Below are positions 14,945 to 23,760 of a DNA stretch of 47,345 nt, piece after piece; within the stretch, counting starts at the first letter, position 1, and each line of letters opens with the position of its first letter. The translations under genes were made by a program, and so were the position numbers. A model generated the notes under the pieces. That model was given only the letters and a program-made list of their open reading frames with translations, searched no databases and was not told where the DNA came from. The DNA is from Flavobacterium sp. Its GTDB lineage: Bacteria > Bacteroidota > Bacteroidia > Flavobacteriales > Flavobacteriaceae. Where the stretch lies: positions 1 through 47,345 of the forward strand of contig JALRGT010000020.1 of assembly GCA_023259675.1 (NCBI GenBank), read 5' to 3'.

Positions 14945-17775
14945 CGAATATAGATTTTAAAGGTTGTTCCCATATCAGGCTCACTGTCTACTTTTATTTT
15001 GCCCCCCATGGCATCAATTTGATTTTTGGTTATAAAGAGTCCGATACCTTTAGAGTCAGGGTGGTTGCTGAATGTTTTATACATTCCAAATATTTTATCT
15101 GAATTTCTGGCAAGATCAATACCTATTCCATTATCCGAAATTTGCAGTATTTTATTGTTTTTATCGTTTATCCACTTTATTTCTATGAGAGGTTTTCGTT
15201 CAGAATGTTTGTAACGTATCGCATTGGATATCAAATTATATAAAACGCTTTCCAAATAAGCCGGATTATAATTTATCATTACATCATTTGGAATATCAAT
15301 AAAAAAGGTAGCTTCATTACTTGCTATCTGTTTTGATAATAGATTTTGTGCAATATGAATATACTGTTTTAGGTTTATTGATTCAGAAACTAAATCTACG
15401 TTTGTTCGGATGTTAATGACTTCATTCAAATGATCCATTGTTTCGTCTAATGATGCAGAAACTGATTTTAATAATTGTATCAATTCATTTTTTTCTGCCT
15501 CAGATTCCGATGATTCAATTAAATCCATTATTGAGGCAATATTACTGGTGTGTGATCGTAGATTATGTGAAACGATGTATGAAAAATTAAGCAATCTTTT
15601 ATTTTGTTCGGTAACCAGTTGGAATGAATCATTTAAATCTTTTTCAGCTTCTTTTGTTTTAGTGATATCAATCATAATACCTCTTAAGCTGACTGCTTTT
15701 CCATCTTCAAAAACAACATTTACAATATCTCTAAGCCAAACGACAGTGCCATTTTTGGCAATCATTCGATATTCAAAATCATGATTTAAATTTTGTTTTG
15801 ATTTTAAAGCACAAAAATTTAGAGCCCATTCTTTATCATCGGGATGGATATGATCTGCCCAAAATGATTTATCATCTATCCATTCCTCGGGAGTATATCC
15901 TAAGATTTCTATTACTTTGGAACTGATGAATGAAAAAGAAAAGTTTTTGATATCACATTCCCATACGATTCCATCGATAGTATTTATTAAAGACTCTAAC
16001 CTTTTTTTTGTGGTTAGGATATCTATTTCAGCAGATTTTCTTACGGTGGTGTCTTTTCGGGAGACGATAATTCTTTCGAATGAGTTCTTATAGCCGCGAA
16101 TTACATTCCATCTTAAATCGATATCTCTAAGTTCTCCTATCGTATTTATTATTTTAGATTCAAAATTAAATTGTTTTTCCCTTTGAGTTATAGCTATTAG
16201 ATGTTGGATTATTCCTTTATTGGAATTATAGATGTTAAATTTGTTATGAATGATTTCTTCTTTGCTATCGACTTTATAAAGTTTAAGGCAGGCATTGTTA
16301 ATATTAATTATTTTGATTGACGAAATACATTTGTCTACAACTTCAGGATGCTGTTCTAGAAAATCATAAACTGTTTTTTCTTCTTTATTTAAAAGGTTTA
16401 ATTCTCTTAGATAATTTTTAGTTTCCGAAAAATCTTCTTCACTTAAGGGTAGTGGGGAATCCTCAAATAAACTCTGGAACCGTGTTTCCGTTTTCTGAAT
16501 TAATTCCTCTGTTTCCTTTTTTAAAGTTATATCTACTATAATGGCTATATAACTACCTATTTTTTCCTTTTCTCTCCAAAGTGGAGATACATTTATGTTA
16601 CCCCAAACGATGTTATCTGATTTTGTTAAATATCTTTTTTCGACTGAAAATTCCTTAATTTCTCCTTTTTGTAATTGCTTCAGTTTGAGTTCCCATTCAA
16701 TTAAATCATCAGGATGTATTAGAGTCTCAAAAGTTTTGCTTTTCATTTCAATTTGGGAATATCCCAACAGTTGACAAAACTTTTGGTTTATTTCGATTAA
16801 ATCTCCGGAATTAGAGTCGATATGGGCAATTCCAACGGCGGCTTGATCAAAGATAGCTTCAAATATAATTTCGGAATGTAGAAGTTTTTTTGTCTGCTCA
16901 TCAACTAAATAGTTTAATTCTTCGGGGATTTTTAGAAAGGTATAAACCAAATAACCAAAAAGGATAGCTATAACCAAGCCCATTAATCCAAGAAATAAAA
17001 TAGGATAATACAAGTAAAATGGATTGAAAGAGATGAGGTGTATTTTCCAATCTCCATCAGGTATAGGTATCGATAAATCGTTTACCTTGGAAACCACTTT
17101 TTTAGTCGGCAAATAAAAAATATCTTTTTGGGTTATCGAATCTTTTTTTGAAAACTGGAAATAATATTTTGTTGCATCAATTTTATTGATCCCAGAAGAT
17201 TTTAATAAGTCGTCCAGTTTTATGATAACAGCCGAAAACCCCCAGAATTTGTTATTTCTATATACAGGAAGCCTCCCCACAATTCCATTTCCTCCTTGTT
17301 TTAAATGAAAAGGACCCGCAAAATACATTTTTTTTCTTTCAATGGATTTTAAGGCTTCTTTTCTAAGATGTGGTGTGGTTAAAACATTTAGATTTAATGC
17401 CGCTTTATTTTCGTTTAATGGATATACATATTTAACAATTCCATCAGGGACAAGTTGTACGGCACTTATGCTATTATTTGATTCTAAAAGAGATTTGGAT
17501 AATTGATTGAAGTTTTTGGGTTCTCCATTGTCATTGATGCTTAACGCCAGTGTTAAGGTGGTAGTATAGCAATTTTTAATAATTTGCTCTATATTTTGAT
17601 GAACAACATTCAAGATGTTGTTCATTTCTCTTTGTTCTTCTTTTACAATGAGTTGGTACTGTTGAAAGGCAGTGATTGTTGTAATAAAAATCAGAATTAG
17701 GAAAGTTAAAATACCTGCTGTCTTAGGCCTTTTTAAAAACCAATTGATATATTTATTTTTTTTCAGAATACTCAT
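14941..17775 (-). CDS. CHASE/multi-PAS sensor histidine kinase
   Basis: A 944-residue membrane sensor. Helix 1 (about 18-38) and helix 2 (about 253-280) bracket an extracytoplasmic CHASE-like domain (GPFHLKQGGNGIVGRLPV). Three to four PAS modules follow; the clearest are about 302-425 (FEAIFDQAAVGIAHID ... GQLLGYSQIEM) and 600-715 (GIVWECDIKNFSFSFISS ... GYTPEEWID ... HIHPDDKEW). The HisKA-like dimerisation region has IVSHNLRSH with H737 as the phospho-site. The HATPase domain shows the N box NLISNAIRY, DNGIGID (881-887) and KGIGLFI. It overlaps the response regulator gene. A TACGTTTG box (minus, 17809-17816) lies about 35 bases upstream. The signal sensed is unknown. Confidence 0.92.
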   Translation of the reverse strand: MSILKKNKYINWFLKRPKTAGILTFLILIFITTITAFQQYQLIVKEEQREMNNILNVVHQNIEQIIKNCYTTTLTLALSINDNGEPKNFNQLSKSLLESNNSISAVQLVPDGIVKYVYPLNENKAALNLNVLTTPHLRKEALKSIERKKMYFAGPFHLKQGGNGIVGRLPVYRNNKFWGFSAVIIKLDDLLKSSGINKIDATKYYFQFSKKDSITQKDIFYLPTKKVVSKVNDLSIPIPDGDWKIHLISFNPFYLYYPILFLGLMGLVIAILFGYLVYTFLKIPEELNYLVDEQTKKLLHSEIIFEAIFDQAAVGIAHIDSNSGDLIEINQKFCQLLGYSQIEMKSKTFETLIHPDDLIEWELKLKQLQKGEIKEFSVEKRYLTKSDNIVWGNINVSPLWREKEKIGSYIAIIVDITLKKETEELIQKTETRFQSLFEDSPLPLSEEDFSETKNYLRELNLLNKEEKTVYDFLEQHPEVVDKCISSIKIININNACLKLYKVDSKEEIIHNKFNIYNSNKGIIQHLIAITQREKQFNFESKIINTIGELRDIDLRWNVIRGYKNSFERIIVSRKDTTVRKSAEIDILTTKKRLESLINTIDGIVWECDIKNFSFSFISSKVIEILGYTPEEWIDDKSFWADHIHPDDKEWALNFCALKSKQNLNHDFEYRMIAKNGTVVWLRDIVNVVFEDGKAVSLRGIMIDITKTKEAEKDLNDSFQLVTEQNKRLLNFSYIVSHNLRSHTSNIASIMDLIESSESEAEKNELIQLLKSVSASLDETMDHLNEVINIRTNVDLVSESINLKQYIHIAQNLLSKQIASNEATFFIDIPNDVMINYNPAYLESVLYNLISNAIRYKHSERKPLIEIKWINDKNNKILQISDNGIGIDLARNSDKIFGMYKTFSNHPDSKGIGLFITKNQIDAMGGKIKVDSEPDMGTTFKIYIR

Positions 17776-17808
17776 TTATGATTTTTAGCTATAATGGAAT
17801 TATTGTTA

Positions 17809-17816
17809 CAAACGTA
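17809..17816 (-). promoter_or_regulatory. Possible -7 box of the histidine kinase operon
   Basis: Minus-strand TACGTTTG matches TAnnTTTG, 33 bases upstream of the ATG at 17775. No TTG is found at 19-21 bases. Confidence 0.4.
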
Positions 17817-17869
17817 AAAATATGAAATTGATTACAGTTAGAAGTGTTAATTTTTGTTTATTTAAAAGT

Positions 17870-17905
17870 GAAATTGTTTGAATATTTTAAATGTAAAACA
17901 ATTTC
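17870..17905. repeat. Inverted repeat in the divergent region
   Basis: GAAATTGTTT and AAACAATTTC form a perfect 10-base dyad with 16 bases between the arms, lying between the kinase promoter region and the small basic protein gene. It could be an operator or a weak hairpin; there is no T run. Confidence 0.45.
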
Positions 17906-17982
17906 ATTATAAATAAATAAGCGAACTTTGTATTTTTCAATTAAATAATTGATTTTTAAATCGTTTTATAAATATAAGAGCA

Positions 17983-18135
17983 ATGAGTAGGAATAATGAA
18001 AAAAATATAAAAAAGCATAACGATAAGTTACATAAGGCACAAGATAAAAAGAAGCAAGCTGAAATAAACCGCAAAGAAAAACTGAAACAAATCGCGAAAA
18101 AATTTAACGAAAGTAAAGCTTCAGAAGATAAATAA
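17983..18135 (+). CDS. Small lysine-rich protein (50 residues)
   Basis: ATG to TAA, 51 codons. The product, beginning MSRNNEKNIKKHNDKLHKAQ, is almost entirely polar: about a third lysine, predicted as one long helix, with no hydrophobic core. It sits 7 bases before a strongly acidic 76-residue protein on the same strand, and codon use matches the neighbours, so I take it as a real gene. The function is unknown; nucleic-acid or partner binding is only a guess from the charge. Confidence 0.6.
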   Translation: MSRNNEKNIKKHNDKLHKAQDKKKQAEINRKEKLKQIAKKFNESKASEDK

Positions 18136-18142
18136 AGAATCT

Positions 18143-18373
18143 ATGGAAAATAATAAATTTGCAGAACTTAAAAATGGAGTGCAAGAAATCATCGATTTAA
18201 TCGCCGAAAAAAAAGCGAAAGACGCCAATAATAAATTAGCAGAAGTTAGTGAGGAATTAGACGAACTATTGGATTATTTAGAAGAAGACGAGGATTTGAT
18301 TGAAATTAGTAAATACCAAGTGCTGCTAAATCAGTTGCATCAACGTATAATTGCTTTAAACGGACAATTATAG
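18143..18373 (+). CDS. Small acidic helical protein (76 residues)
   Basis: A soluble, all-helical protein with an acidic middle (EVSEELDELLDYLEEDEDLIE) flanked by amphipathic helices, likely a coiled coil. It has no recognised domain. It lies 7 bases after the basic 50-residue gene and 24 bases before the YchJ-like gene, suggesting a three-gene operon. The opposite charge of the two small proteins makes a physical pair conceivable, but nothing else supports it. Confidence 0.75.
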   Translation: MENNKFAELKNGVQEIIDLIAEKKAKDANNKLAEVSEELDELLDYLEEDEDLIEISKYQVLLNQLHQRIIALNGQL

Positions 18374-18397
18374 AGTCTCGTTTTATTTATTTTTAAA

Positions 18398-18778
18398 ATG
18401 AAAAAAGAAAGTTGCTATTGTGGATTGAATAAAAAGTTTCAGGATTGTTGCGAACCGATTCTTAAAGGAGTCAAAAATGCAACTACCGCCCAAGATTTGA
18501 TGCGTTCCAGATATTCGGCATATGCAACACATCAAGCCGATTATCTTGTCGAAACGACCCATGTTTCACAAAGAAAACACCATTTAAAATCCGAGATTTT
18601 AGAATGGGCAGTCAGTAATCAATGGCAAAAATTAGAAGTTCTCCACGCTACAGAAAACACCGTAGAGTTTAAAGCTTATTACGTTGATAGTCAATTCATA
18701 CAGCATATACATCATGAGTTTTCAAATTTTGTCTTTGAAAAGGGGAGCTGGTATTATGTAAACGGTGAATTTTACTGA
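18398..18778 (+). CDS. YchJ-like SEC-C motif protein
   Basis: A 126-residue protein of the YchJ (UPF0225) family. The N-terminal SEC-C-type zinc motif is C-x-C-x8-C-C (CYCGLNKKFQDCCEP). An NTF2-like fold follows with the family signature LMRSRYSAYATHQADYLVET and the aromatic C-terminus GSWYYVNGEF. The C-terminal second SEC-C motif found in some longer homologues is absent. No biochemical role is established. Confidence 0.9.
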   Translation: MKKESCYCGLNKKFQDCCEPILKGVKNATTAQDLMRSRYSAYATHQADYLVETTHVSQRKHHLKSEILEWAVSNQWQKLEVLHATENTVEFKAYYVDSQFIQHIHHEFSNFVFEKGSWYYVNGEFY

Positions 18779-18945
18779 TTTATGGTTTTTAACTAAATAT
18801 TAGTAAACGTTTATTTGAACTACATTTCAAAATGCCGTAAATTTATTTTCTATGAAATCGCTCTTAATAAAAAGTTTGCGTAAGTAGATATCAATAATAA
18901 AAGGCGATAACATATATGATCGCTTAAAAAGCAACTTTTACATAT

Positions 18946-20064
18946 ATGGAAAAATCAAATAGAAAAGGATTTTATTTTAAGGAATATGAAGCGCCATTTC
19001 AATCCCCGTTTGAGAAACTCTTTGGCATTTTCAAAGAATTAATCACGCACACTTCAGGTGATTTTGATGAAGCGATAGATTGGTTGCGGGAATTAGACAA
19101 AGAATATCTCCTTACGGATGAAAACTATACCATTGATGATTTTATCGAAGATTTAAAGAAAAAAGGATATATCCGAGAGGAACTCAAAGAAGATGGAACT
19201 CCGGGATTAGGCATAACAGCCAAAACGGAGCGAGCCATTCGCCAGCAAGCTTTGGATACTATTTTTGGTAATTTAAAACGTTCCGGAAGTGGAAATCACA
19301 AAACCAAGCATTCTGGAAGTGGTGATGAACATACCGGAGAATTTAGAGAATTTCATTTTGGTGATAGCCTCGAACGGATATCTTTAACCGAAAGTTTGCG
19401 CAATGCTCAAATCAATAATGGTGTCGCCGATTTTATGCTCACCGAAAATGATCTGGTCGTCGAAGAAACCCAATATAAATCACAAATGAGTACGGTTTTG
19501 ATGATTGATATCAGTCATAGTATGATTTTGTACGGAGAAGACCGAATTACTCCCGCCAAAAAAGTGGCCATGGCTTTGGCCGAATTAATTACGACACGCT
19601 ATCCGAAAGACACCCTCGATATTTTAGTTTTTGGCAATGATGCCTGGACAATTTCCATCAAAGATTTACCGTATTTAAAAGTAGGACCTTTTCATACCAA
19701 TACCGTGGCTGGATTACAGCTCGCCATGGATATTTTGCGTAGAAAGCGAAACACCAACAAGCAAATTTTTATGATTACCGATGGGAAACCGAGTTGTGTT
19801 CGGGAAAAAGACGGTTCCTATTACATGAACAGCAATGGGTTAGATGAATATATTGTTGATAAATGTTACTCCCAAGCTCAACAAGCCCGTAAATTGCATA
19901 TTCCCATAACCACTTTTATGATTGCCAGAGATGCTTATTTGCAAAAGTTTGTCAACCGATTTACCGAAGCCAACCAAGGAAAAGCTTTTTACACAGGATT
20001 AAAAGGTTTGGGTGAAATGATTTTTGAGGATTATGAAACGAATAGAAAGAAACGAATTAAATAA
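18946..20064 (+). CDS. VWA-domain protein partnered with a MoxR-type ATPase
   Basis: A 372-residue cytoplasmic protein. Residues 1-170 are a helical, charged region with a Gly/Ser linker (about 112-127). Residues 180-360 form a von Willebrand A domain with the full MIDAS: DISHS (D188, S190, S192), a threonine in HTNTVAG and the aspartate in MITDGKP. Such proteins work with AAA+ ATPases like the one encoded at 20655, in a Mg-chelatase I/D-like arrangement that remodels or assembles target proteins. No signal peptide is seen. Confidence 0.88.
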   Translation: MEKSNRKGFYFKEYEAPFQSPFEKLFGIFKELITHTSGDFDEAIDWLRELDKEYLLTDENYTIDDFIEDLKKKGYIREELKEDGTPGLGITAKTERAIRQQALDTIFGNLKRSGSGNHKTKHSGSGDEHTGEFREFHFGDSLERISLTESLRNAQINNGVADFMLTENDLVVEETQYKSQMSTVLMIDISHSMILYGEDRITPAKKVAMALAELITTRYPKDTLDILVFGNDAWTISIKDLPYLKVGPFHTNTVAGLQLAMDILRRKRNTNKQIFMITDGKPSCVREKDGSYYMNSNGLDEYIVDKCYSQAQQARKLHIPITTFMIARDAYLQKFVNRFTEANQGKAFYTGLKGLGEMIFEDYETNRKKRIK

Positions 20065-20115
20065 AGTATTCAGTTTTTAGTAAACAGTATTCAGTAAAAT
20101 AATATAAAAACAGGA

Positions 20116-20598
20116 ATGAAATATAAAATTTTAGTATTTGCATTTTTTTTCTCCAATTGGATTTTTTGCCAAAATGATTTAATCCCCTCTGAAAATGAAA
20201 TTTATGCAAGAGAATTTACAGCATTAAAACCGTTAGATTTACCTGATTACCCTATTTTTAAAGGTTTAAAATGGAATACTATATGGAGTTGTTTAGCTAT
20301 TTTGGATCTATTTCATAATATTGATGGGAATATTGATTTTACAAATGAAAGAAAACAAATTCTTTATAGATTAAGCGAAATGTCAACAATACTGGCAAAT
20401 GAAGAAATGTTTGTCTATTTAACAAACGGTATGGATTGTTTTTATGATTCAAAAAAGAAAAATGAAGAATTTAATCAAACAAAAAAGTTTTATATATGTA
20501 TTGCAGATTGTACAATAACAAAAGGGGAAAGTGAAGGAAAAGAAGCATTTAATAAAACAACCTTAACAAATCAAAAAAATTTTCAAAGAATAAAATAG
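20116..20598 (+). CDS. Secreted orphan protein between the VWA and MoxR genes
   Basis: A 160-residue protein with a signal peptide (KYKILVFAFFFSNWIFCQ, about 1-19). The mature part includes four cysteines (SCLAILDL, MDCFYD, YICIADC) and is rich in lysine and glutamate towards the C-terminus. I recognise no domain. It sits in a 590-base gap between two genes whose products normally act together and are usually adjacent, so it looks inserted. Its codons are more AT-rich and less regular than those of its neighbours. Confidence 0.65.
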   Translation: MKYKILVFAFFFSNWIFCQNDLIPSENEIYAREFTALKPLDLPDYPIFKGLKWNTIWSCLAILDLFHNIDGNIDFTNERKQILYRLSEMSTILANEEMFVYLTNGMDCFYDSKKKNEEFNQTKKFYICIADCTITKGESEGKEAFNKTTLTNQKNFQRIK

Positions 20599-20654
20599 TT
20601 CAAAGTAAATTCAATAGCAATTACATTGTCAATTGCAATTTCAATAAAAAACAA

Positions 20655-22112
20655 ATGAAAAATATAAAAACATTAGGCGAATTAAAAAAGTCAGGATATC
20701 AAAGCAAAAGTATCAAAGATGAATTACGCCATAATTTGCGAGAGAAAATCAAGTCGGGACAACCTACATTCGAAGGAGTTCATGGTTTTGAGAATACGGT
20801 TATTCCAGAATTAGAACGGGCTATTTTATCTCGCCATAATATCAATTTATTAGGTTTGCGAGGTCAGGCTAAAACAAGATTGGCGAGAAAAATGATTGAG
20901 TTATTAGATGAATTTATTCCGTATGTGAGTGGTTCAGAGATTAATGATGATCCGTTTCAACCTATTTCTCGCTTTGCCAAAGACATTATTGCGGATAAAG
21001 GCGATGAAACTCCTATTTCGTGGCTGCACCGTGATGACCGTTTTTATGAAAAATTAGCCACACCGGATGTAACGGTGGCCGATTTGATTGGGGATGTAGA
21101 TCCAATCAAAGCGGCCAATTTAAAATTGTCGTATGCGGATGATCGGGTAATCCATTTCGGAATGATACCACGAGCGAATCGTAGTATTTTTGTTATCAAT
21201 GAATTACCGGATTTGCAAGCGAGAATTCAGGTTGCATTATTTAATATTTTGCAGGAAGGCGATATTCAAATTAGAGGTTTTAAGTTAAGAATGCCTTTGG
21301 ATATGCAGTTTGTCTTTACGGCAAACCCCGAAGATTATACGAATCGAGGCAGTATCGTAACACCATTGAAGGACCGAATCGGTTCTCAAATATTAACCCA
21401 TTATCCGGAAAGCATCAAAATTGCCCGAACAATCACGGAGCAGGAAGCTAAATTAGATATTGTTCAAAATGAGATGGTTTATGTTCCTTCATTGGCCAAA
21501 GATTTATTGGAACAAATTAGTTTTGAAGCTCGGGAAAGTGAATATATAGACCATAAAAGTGGTGTGAGTGCGAGATTAAGTATTACTGCTTTCGAAAACT
21601 TATTGAGTACCGCTGAACGTAGAGCATTAAAATCAGGTGCGGAGAAAACTACTTTGCGATTGTCTGATTTTATGGGAATTATCCCTTCGATTACCGGAAA
21701 AGTAGAATTAGTGTATGAAGGAGAGCAGGAGGGAGCAGCTATTGTTGCCCAAAATTTAATTGGATCAGCCATTCATACTTTTTTTCCGGGCTATTTTCCG
21801 AAAATTGAAAAATTGGAAAAACAAGGGGAGAAAACACCTTATACCGATATTATTGAATGGTTTTTTGCAGAAAGTGGATTTGAATTATTGGACGATTGTT
21901 CCGACGAAGAATACCAAAGAATCATTGGTAGTATTGTCCCTCTTGAAATTTTAGTCAAGACCTATCAGCCTCAATTGGCAAAAGAAGATAAATTCTTTAT
22001 GAAAGAATTCATTCTTTGGGCTTTGGTAGAATATAAAAAACTAAGCAAAGACAGGATTTCTGAAGGATATCAGTTTAAAGATATCTACGGCAGTTTTATC
22101 AGTAAATTATAA
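20655..22112 (+). CDS. MoxR/Mg-chelatase-type AAA+ ATPase
   Basis: A 485-residue ATPase. Walker A is GLRGQAKT (67-74). The Walker B-like segment IFVINELPDL has Asn where Asp is usual, which I believe is common in this subfamily. FVFTANPEDYTNRG is sensor 1. The C-terminus (about 350-485) is helical and specific to the group. It acts with the VWA protein, presumably to remodel target proteins using ATP. A hairpin terminator follows directly. Confidence 0.9.
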   Translation: MKNIKTLGELKKSGYQSKSIKDELRHNLREKIKSGQPTFEGVHGFENTVIPELERAILSRHNINLLGLRGQAKTRLARKMIELLDEFIPYVSGSEINDDPFQPISRFAKDIIADKGDETPISWLHRDDRFYEKLATPDVTVADLIGDVDPIKAANLKLSYADDRVIHFGMIPRANRSIFVINELPDLQARIQVALFNILQEGDIQIRGFKLRMPLDMQFVFTANPEDYTNRGSIVTPLKDRIGSQILTHYPESIKIARTITEQEAKLDIVQNEMVYVPSLAKDLLEQISFEARESEYIDHKSGVSARLSITAFENLLSTAERRALKSGAEKTTLRLSDFMGIIPSITGKVELVYEGEQEGAAIVAQNLIGSAIHTFFPGYFPKIEKLEKQGEKTPYTDIIEWFFAESGFELLDDCSDEEYQRIIGSIVPLEILVKTYQPQLAKEDKFFMKEFILWALVEYKKLSKDRISEGYQFKDIYGSFISKL

Positions 22113-22124
22113 GTTATTTAAAAG

Positions 22125-22154
22125 GGTTTGAATTAATTTTCAAACCTTTTTATT
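22125..22154 (+). terminator. Terminator after the MoxR-type ATPase gene
   Basis: GGTTTGAA / TTCAAACC stem with flanking A and T runs, 13 bases after the stop codon. Confidence 0.7.
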
Positions 22155-22228
22155 TATAAAATATCTTTGGTATTTTGAAATAGTTTACCTTCGCTCGTTG
22201 ATTGTATTTCCAGTCAATATAAATTGAT

Positions 22229-22825
22229 ATGGAAAACAGTTTTGAGGATTTAATTGCTACTTATATTGAAAACAAAGTAGGTATATCTGAACAATTTTTA
22301 AGCGCCGATTTGGCCAATAATTTAAAGCAAAACTTGATTGCTTTAAATCAGAAAAGCTTGTTGCAAGCTGCAGGGATAGGTAATTCGGAAAAACTCTCTT
22401 ATGATGGCGCTATTCGTAGCGATTCCATTTATTGGCTTGACAAAAAGCATAATAATGCATTTGAAAATCAATTCTTTGCCCAAATTGAAGCATTTATTTT
22501 GTATTTAAATACAACTTGTTATGCCGGAATAACAGGATATGAATTCCATTATTCTCTATATGAACCTGGAGATTTTTATCTCAAACATCTCGATCAATTC
22601 AAAAACAATCCCAGTCGAAAATTTTCTATGATTAGTTATTTGAATGCTAATTGGGAAATTAATGATGGAGGCGAGTTGGTGATTCATCAATTGGATAACC
22701 TTCAAAAAATTAGTCCAACCCAAGGAAAAACGATATTTTTTAAAAGCGACGAACTGGTCCATGAAGTTTTGGTTACCCAAAAAACAAGAATGAGTATTAC
22801 GGGTTGGCTAAAAAGTGATTTATAA
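22229..22825 (+). CDS. 2-oxoglutarate/Fe(II)-dependent prolyl-4-hydroxylase-like oxygenase
   Basis: A 198-residue protein with the double-stranded beta-helix core of the 2OG-Fe(II) superfamily. Iron ligands are H120 and D122 (HLD) and H178 (VHEV); R187 would bind 2-oxoglutarate. GDFYLKHLDQF, YLNANWEINDGGELVIH and GKTIFFKSDELVHEV follow the P4H pattern. It has no signal peptide. It converges with the protein-glutaminase-like gene at a 13-base gap. The substrate is unknown and could be a protein side chain. Confidence 0.87.
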   Translation: MENSFEDLIATYIENKVGISEQFLSADLANNLKQNLIALNQKSLLQAAGIGNSEKLSYDGAIRSDSIYWLDKKHNNAFENQFFAQIEAFILYLNTTCYAGITGYEFHYSLYEPGDFYLKHLDQFKNNPSRKFSMISYLNANWEINDGGELVIHQLDNLQKISPTQGKTIFFKSDELVHEVLVTQKTRMSITGWLKSDL

Positions 22826-22838
22826 AAAAAAAATATTT

Positions 22839-23750
22839 TTATTTCTTTTTTATTTCTTCTCTAAGATTGTATAATTTTTGCTCCCAGTTGTTGTAATTGT
22901 CATTGTAAATTTCGCGGTATTTTGAAATTATGATTTGATGTTTTTGTTGAAATTCATCATTCATTTCATCATTCCATGTGAAATCTCTGAAAATTGTTTC
23001 AAAATTAAAGACATTTCCGGCTAAGTTCTTATAGTCATTGACTAAATCATTCTGAGTATTGGAGTATAATAAAGGTTTTATTTCATTATTATAGAAAGTG
23101 ATTGCGGTTTCATTTATAGCCATTCCTTTTTCAATCCAATGATAATATTCGCAATCATCTTCATATTTATAAAAATCAGAAATCAATTTGCCCTGAAACC
23201 ATTCAGGTAAGATCACACTAGGTTGGCTCGCATCTTGAAAATCATTCGGAAAATTATCAAGTTGATTACTCGGAAACGGACTTGAATTAAATAAGTACCA
23301 ATCTGAATCCATTATAAGATAGATTAGATTTTTGGTATTAAGTTTTGTAAGCCAAGTTTCATAACGCACAAGTCCGTTGGGAAATAAACTTGGGTCAATT
23401 ACCATTTTGCTCACTTTGTTGCCAATTTGTACTTGTAATACAGGCGCAACATGATAACCCCAATCAATATTTCCGGTAGGAGATAATCTTTTTTTATCAG
23501 TAAAAGAAATTAGTCTACTACTCAAAGGGGAGTATATAATAGGAGCAAATGCCCAAATTTTAGCACATTTAAATCCTTTAGATTCCAAATATAAATTGAT
23601 AAAATGGGACAGATTATGACAATTGGCTTGTTGATATCCATAAGGAATCCCTAGATTTAAAATATCCTTAAATAAAGACTTCGCTGTATTTTCATTTACA
23701 ATAGAAGCTTTTCCGGAGGTCAGTAAGGGATGTTTCTTTTTTAATGCCAC
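22839..23750 (-). CDS. Protein-glutaminase-like protein (putative glutamine amidohydrolase)
   Basis: A 303-residue protein with no signal peptide. Residues 25-130 look like the papain-like protein-glutaminase fold known from secreted Chryseobacterium enzymes, which hydrolyse the side-chain amide of protein glutamine. The candidate triad is C44 in NCHNLSH, H100 in GYHVAPVL and D119 in VIDPSLF. Spacing is close to, but not identical with, known enzymes. The C-terminal half is helical and unrecognised. It is the last gene of a four-gene operon, 10 bases after a transglutaminase-like gene. It is cytoplasmic, unlike the secreted reference enzymes. An alternative is a diverged transglutaminase-fold protein of other specificity. 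Confidence 0.65.
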   Translation of the reverse strand: MALKKKHPLLTSGKASIVNENTAKSLFKDILNLGIPYGYQQANCHNLSHFINLYLESKGFKCAKIWAFAPIIYSPLSSRLISFTDKKRLSPTGNIDWGYHVAPVLQVQIGNKVSKMVIDPSLFPNGLVRYETWLTKLNTKNLIYLIMDSDWYLFNSSPFPSNQLDNFPNDFQDASQPSVILPEWFQGKLISDFYKYEDDCEYYHWIEKGMAINETAITFYNNEIKPLLYSNTQNDLVNDYKNLAGNVFNFETIFRDFTWNDEMNDEFQQKHQIIISKYREIYNDNYNNWEQKLYNLREEIKKK

Positions 23751-23760
23751 AATTAATAAG

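Noticed and set aside
20899..21209. Defective Walker B (INE) in the MoxR-type ATPase
   Set aside because: To my knowledge Asn at this position is usual in this subfamily, so it is not a sign of decay.
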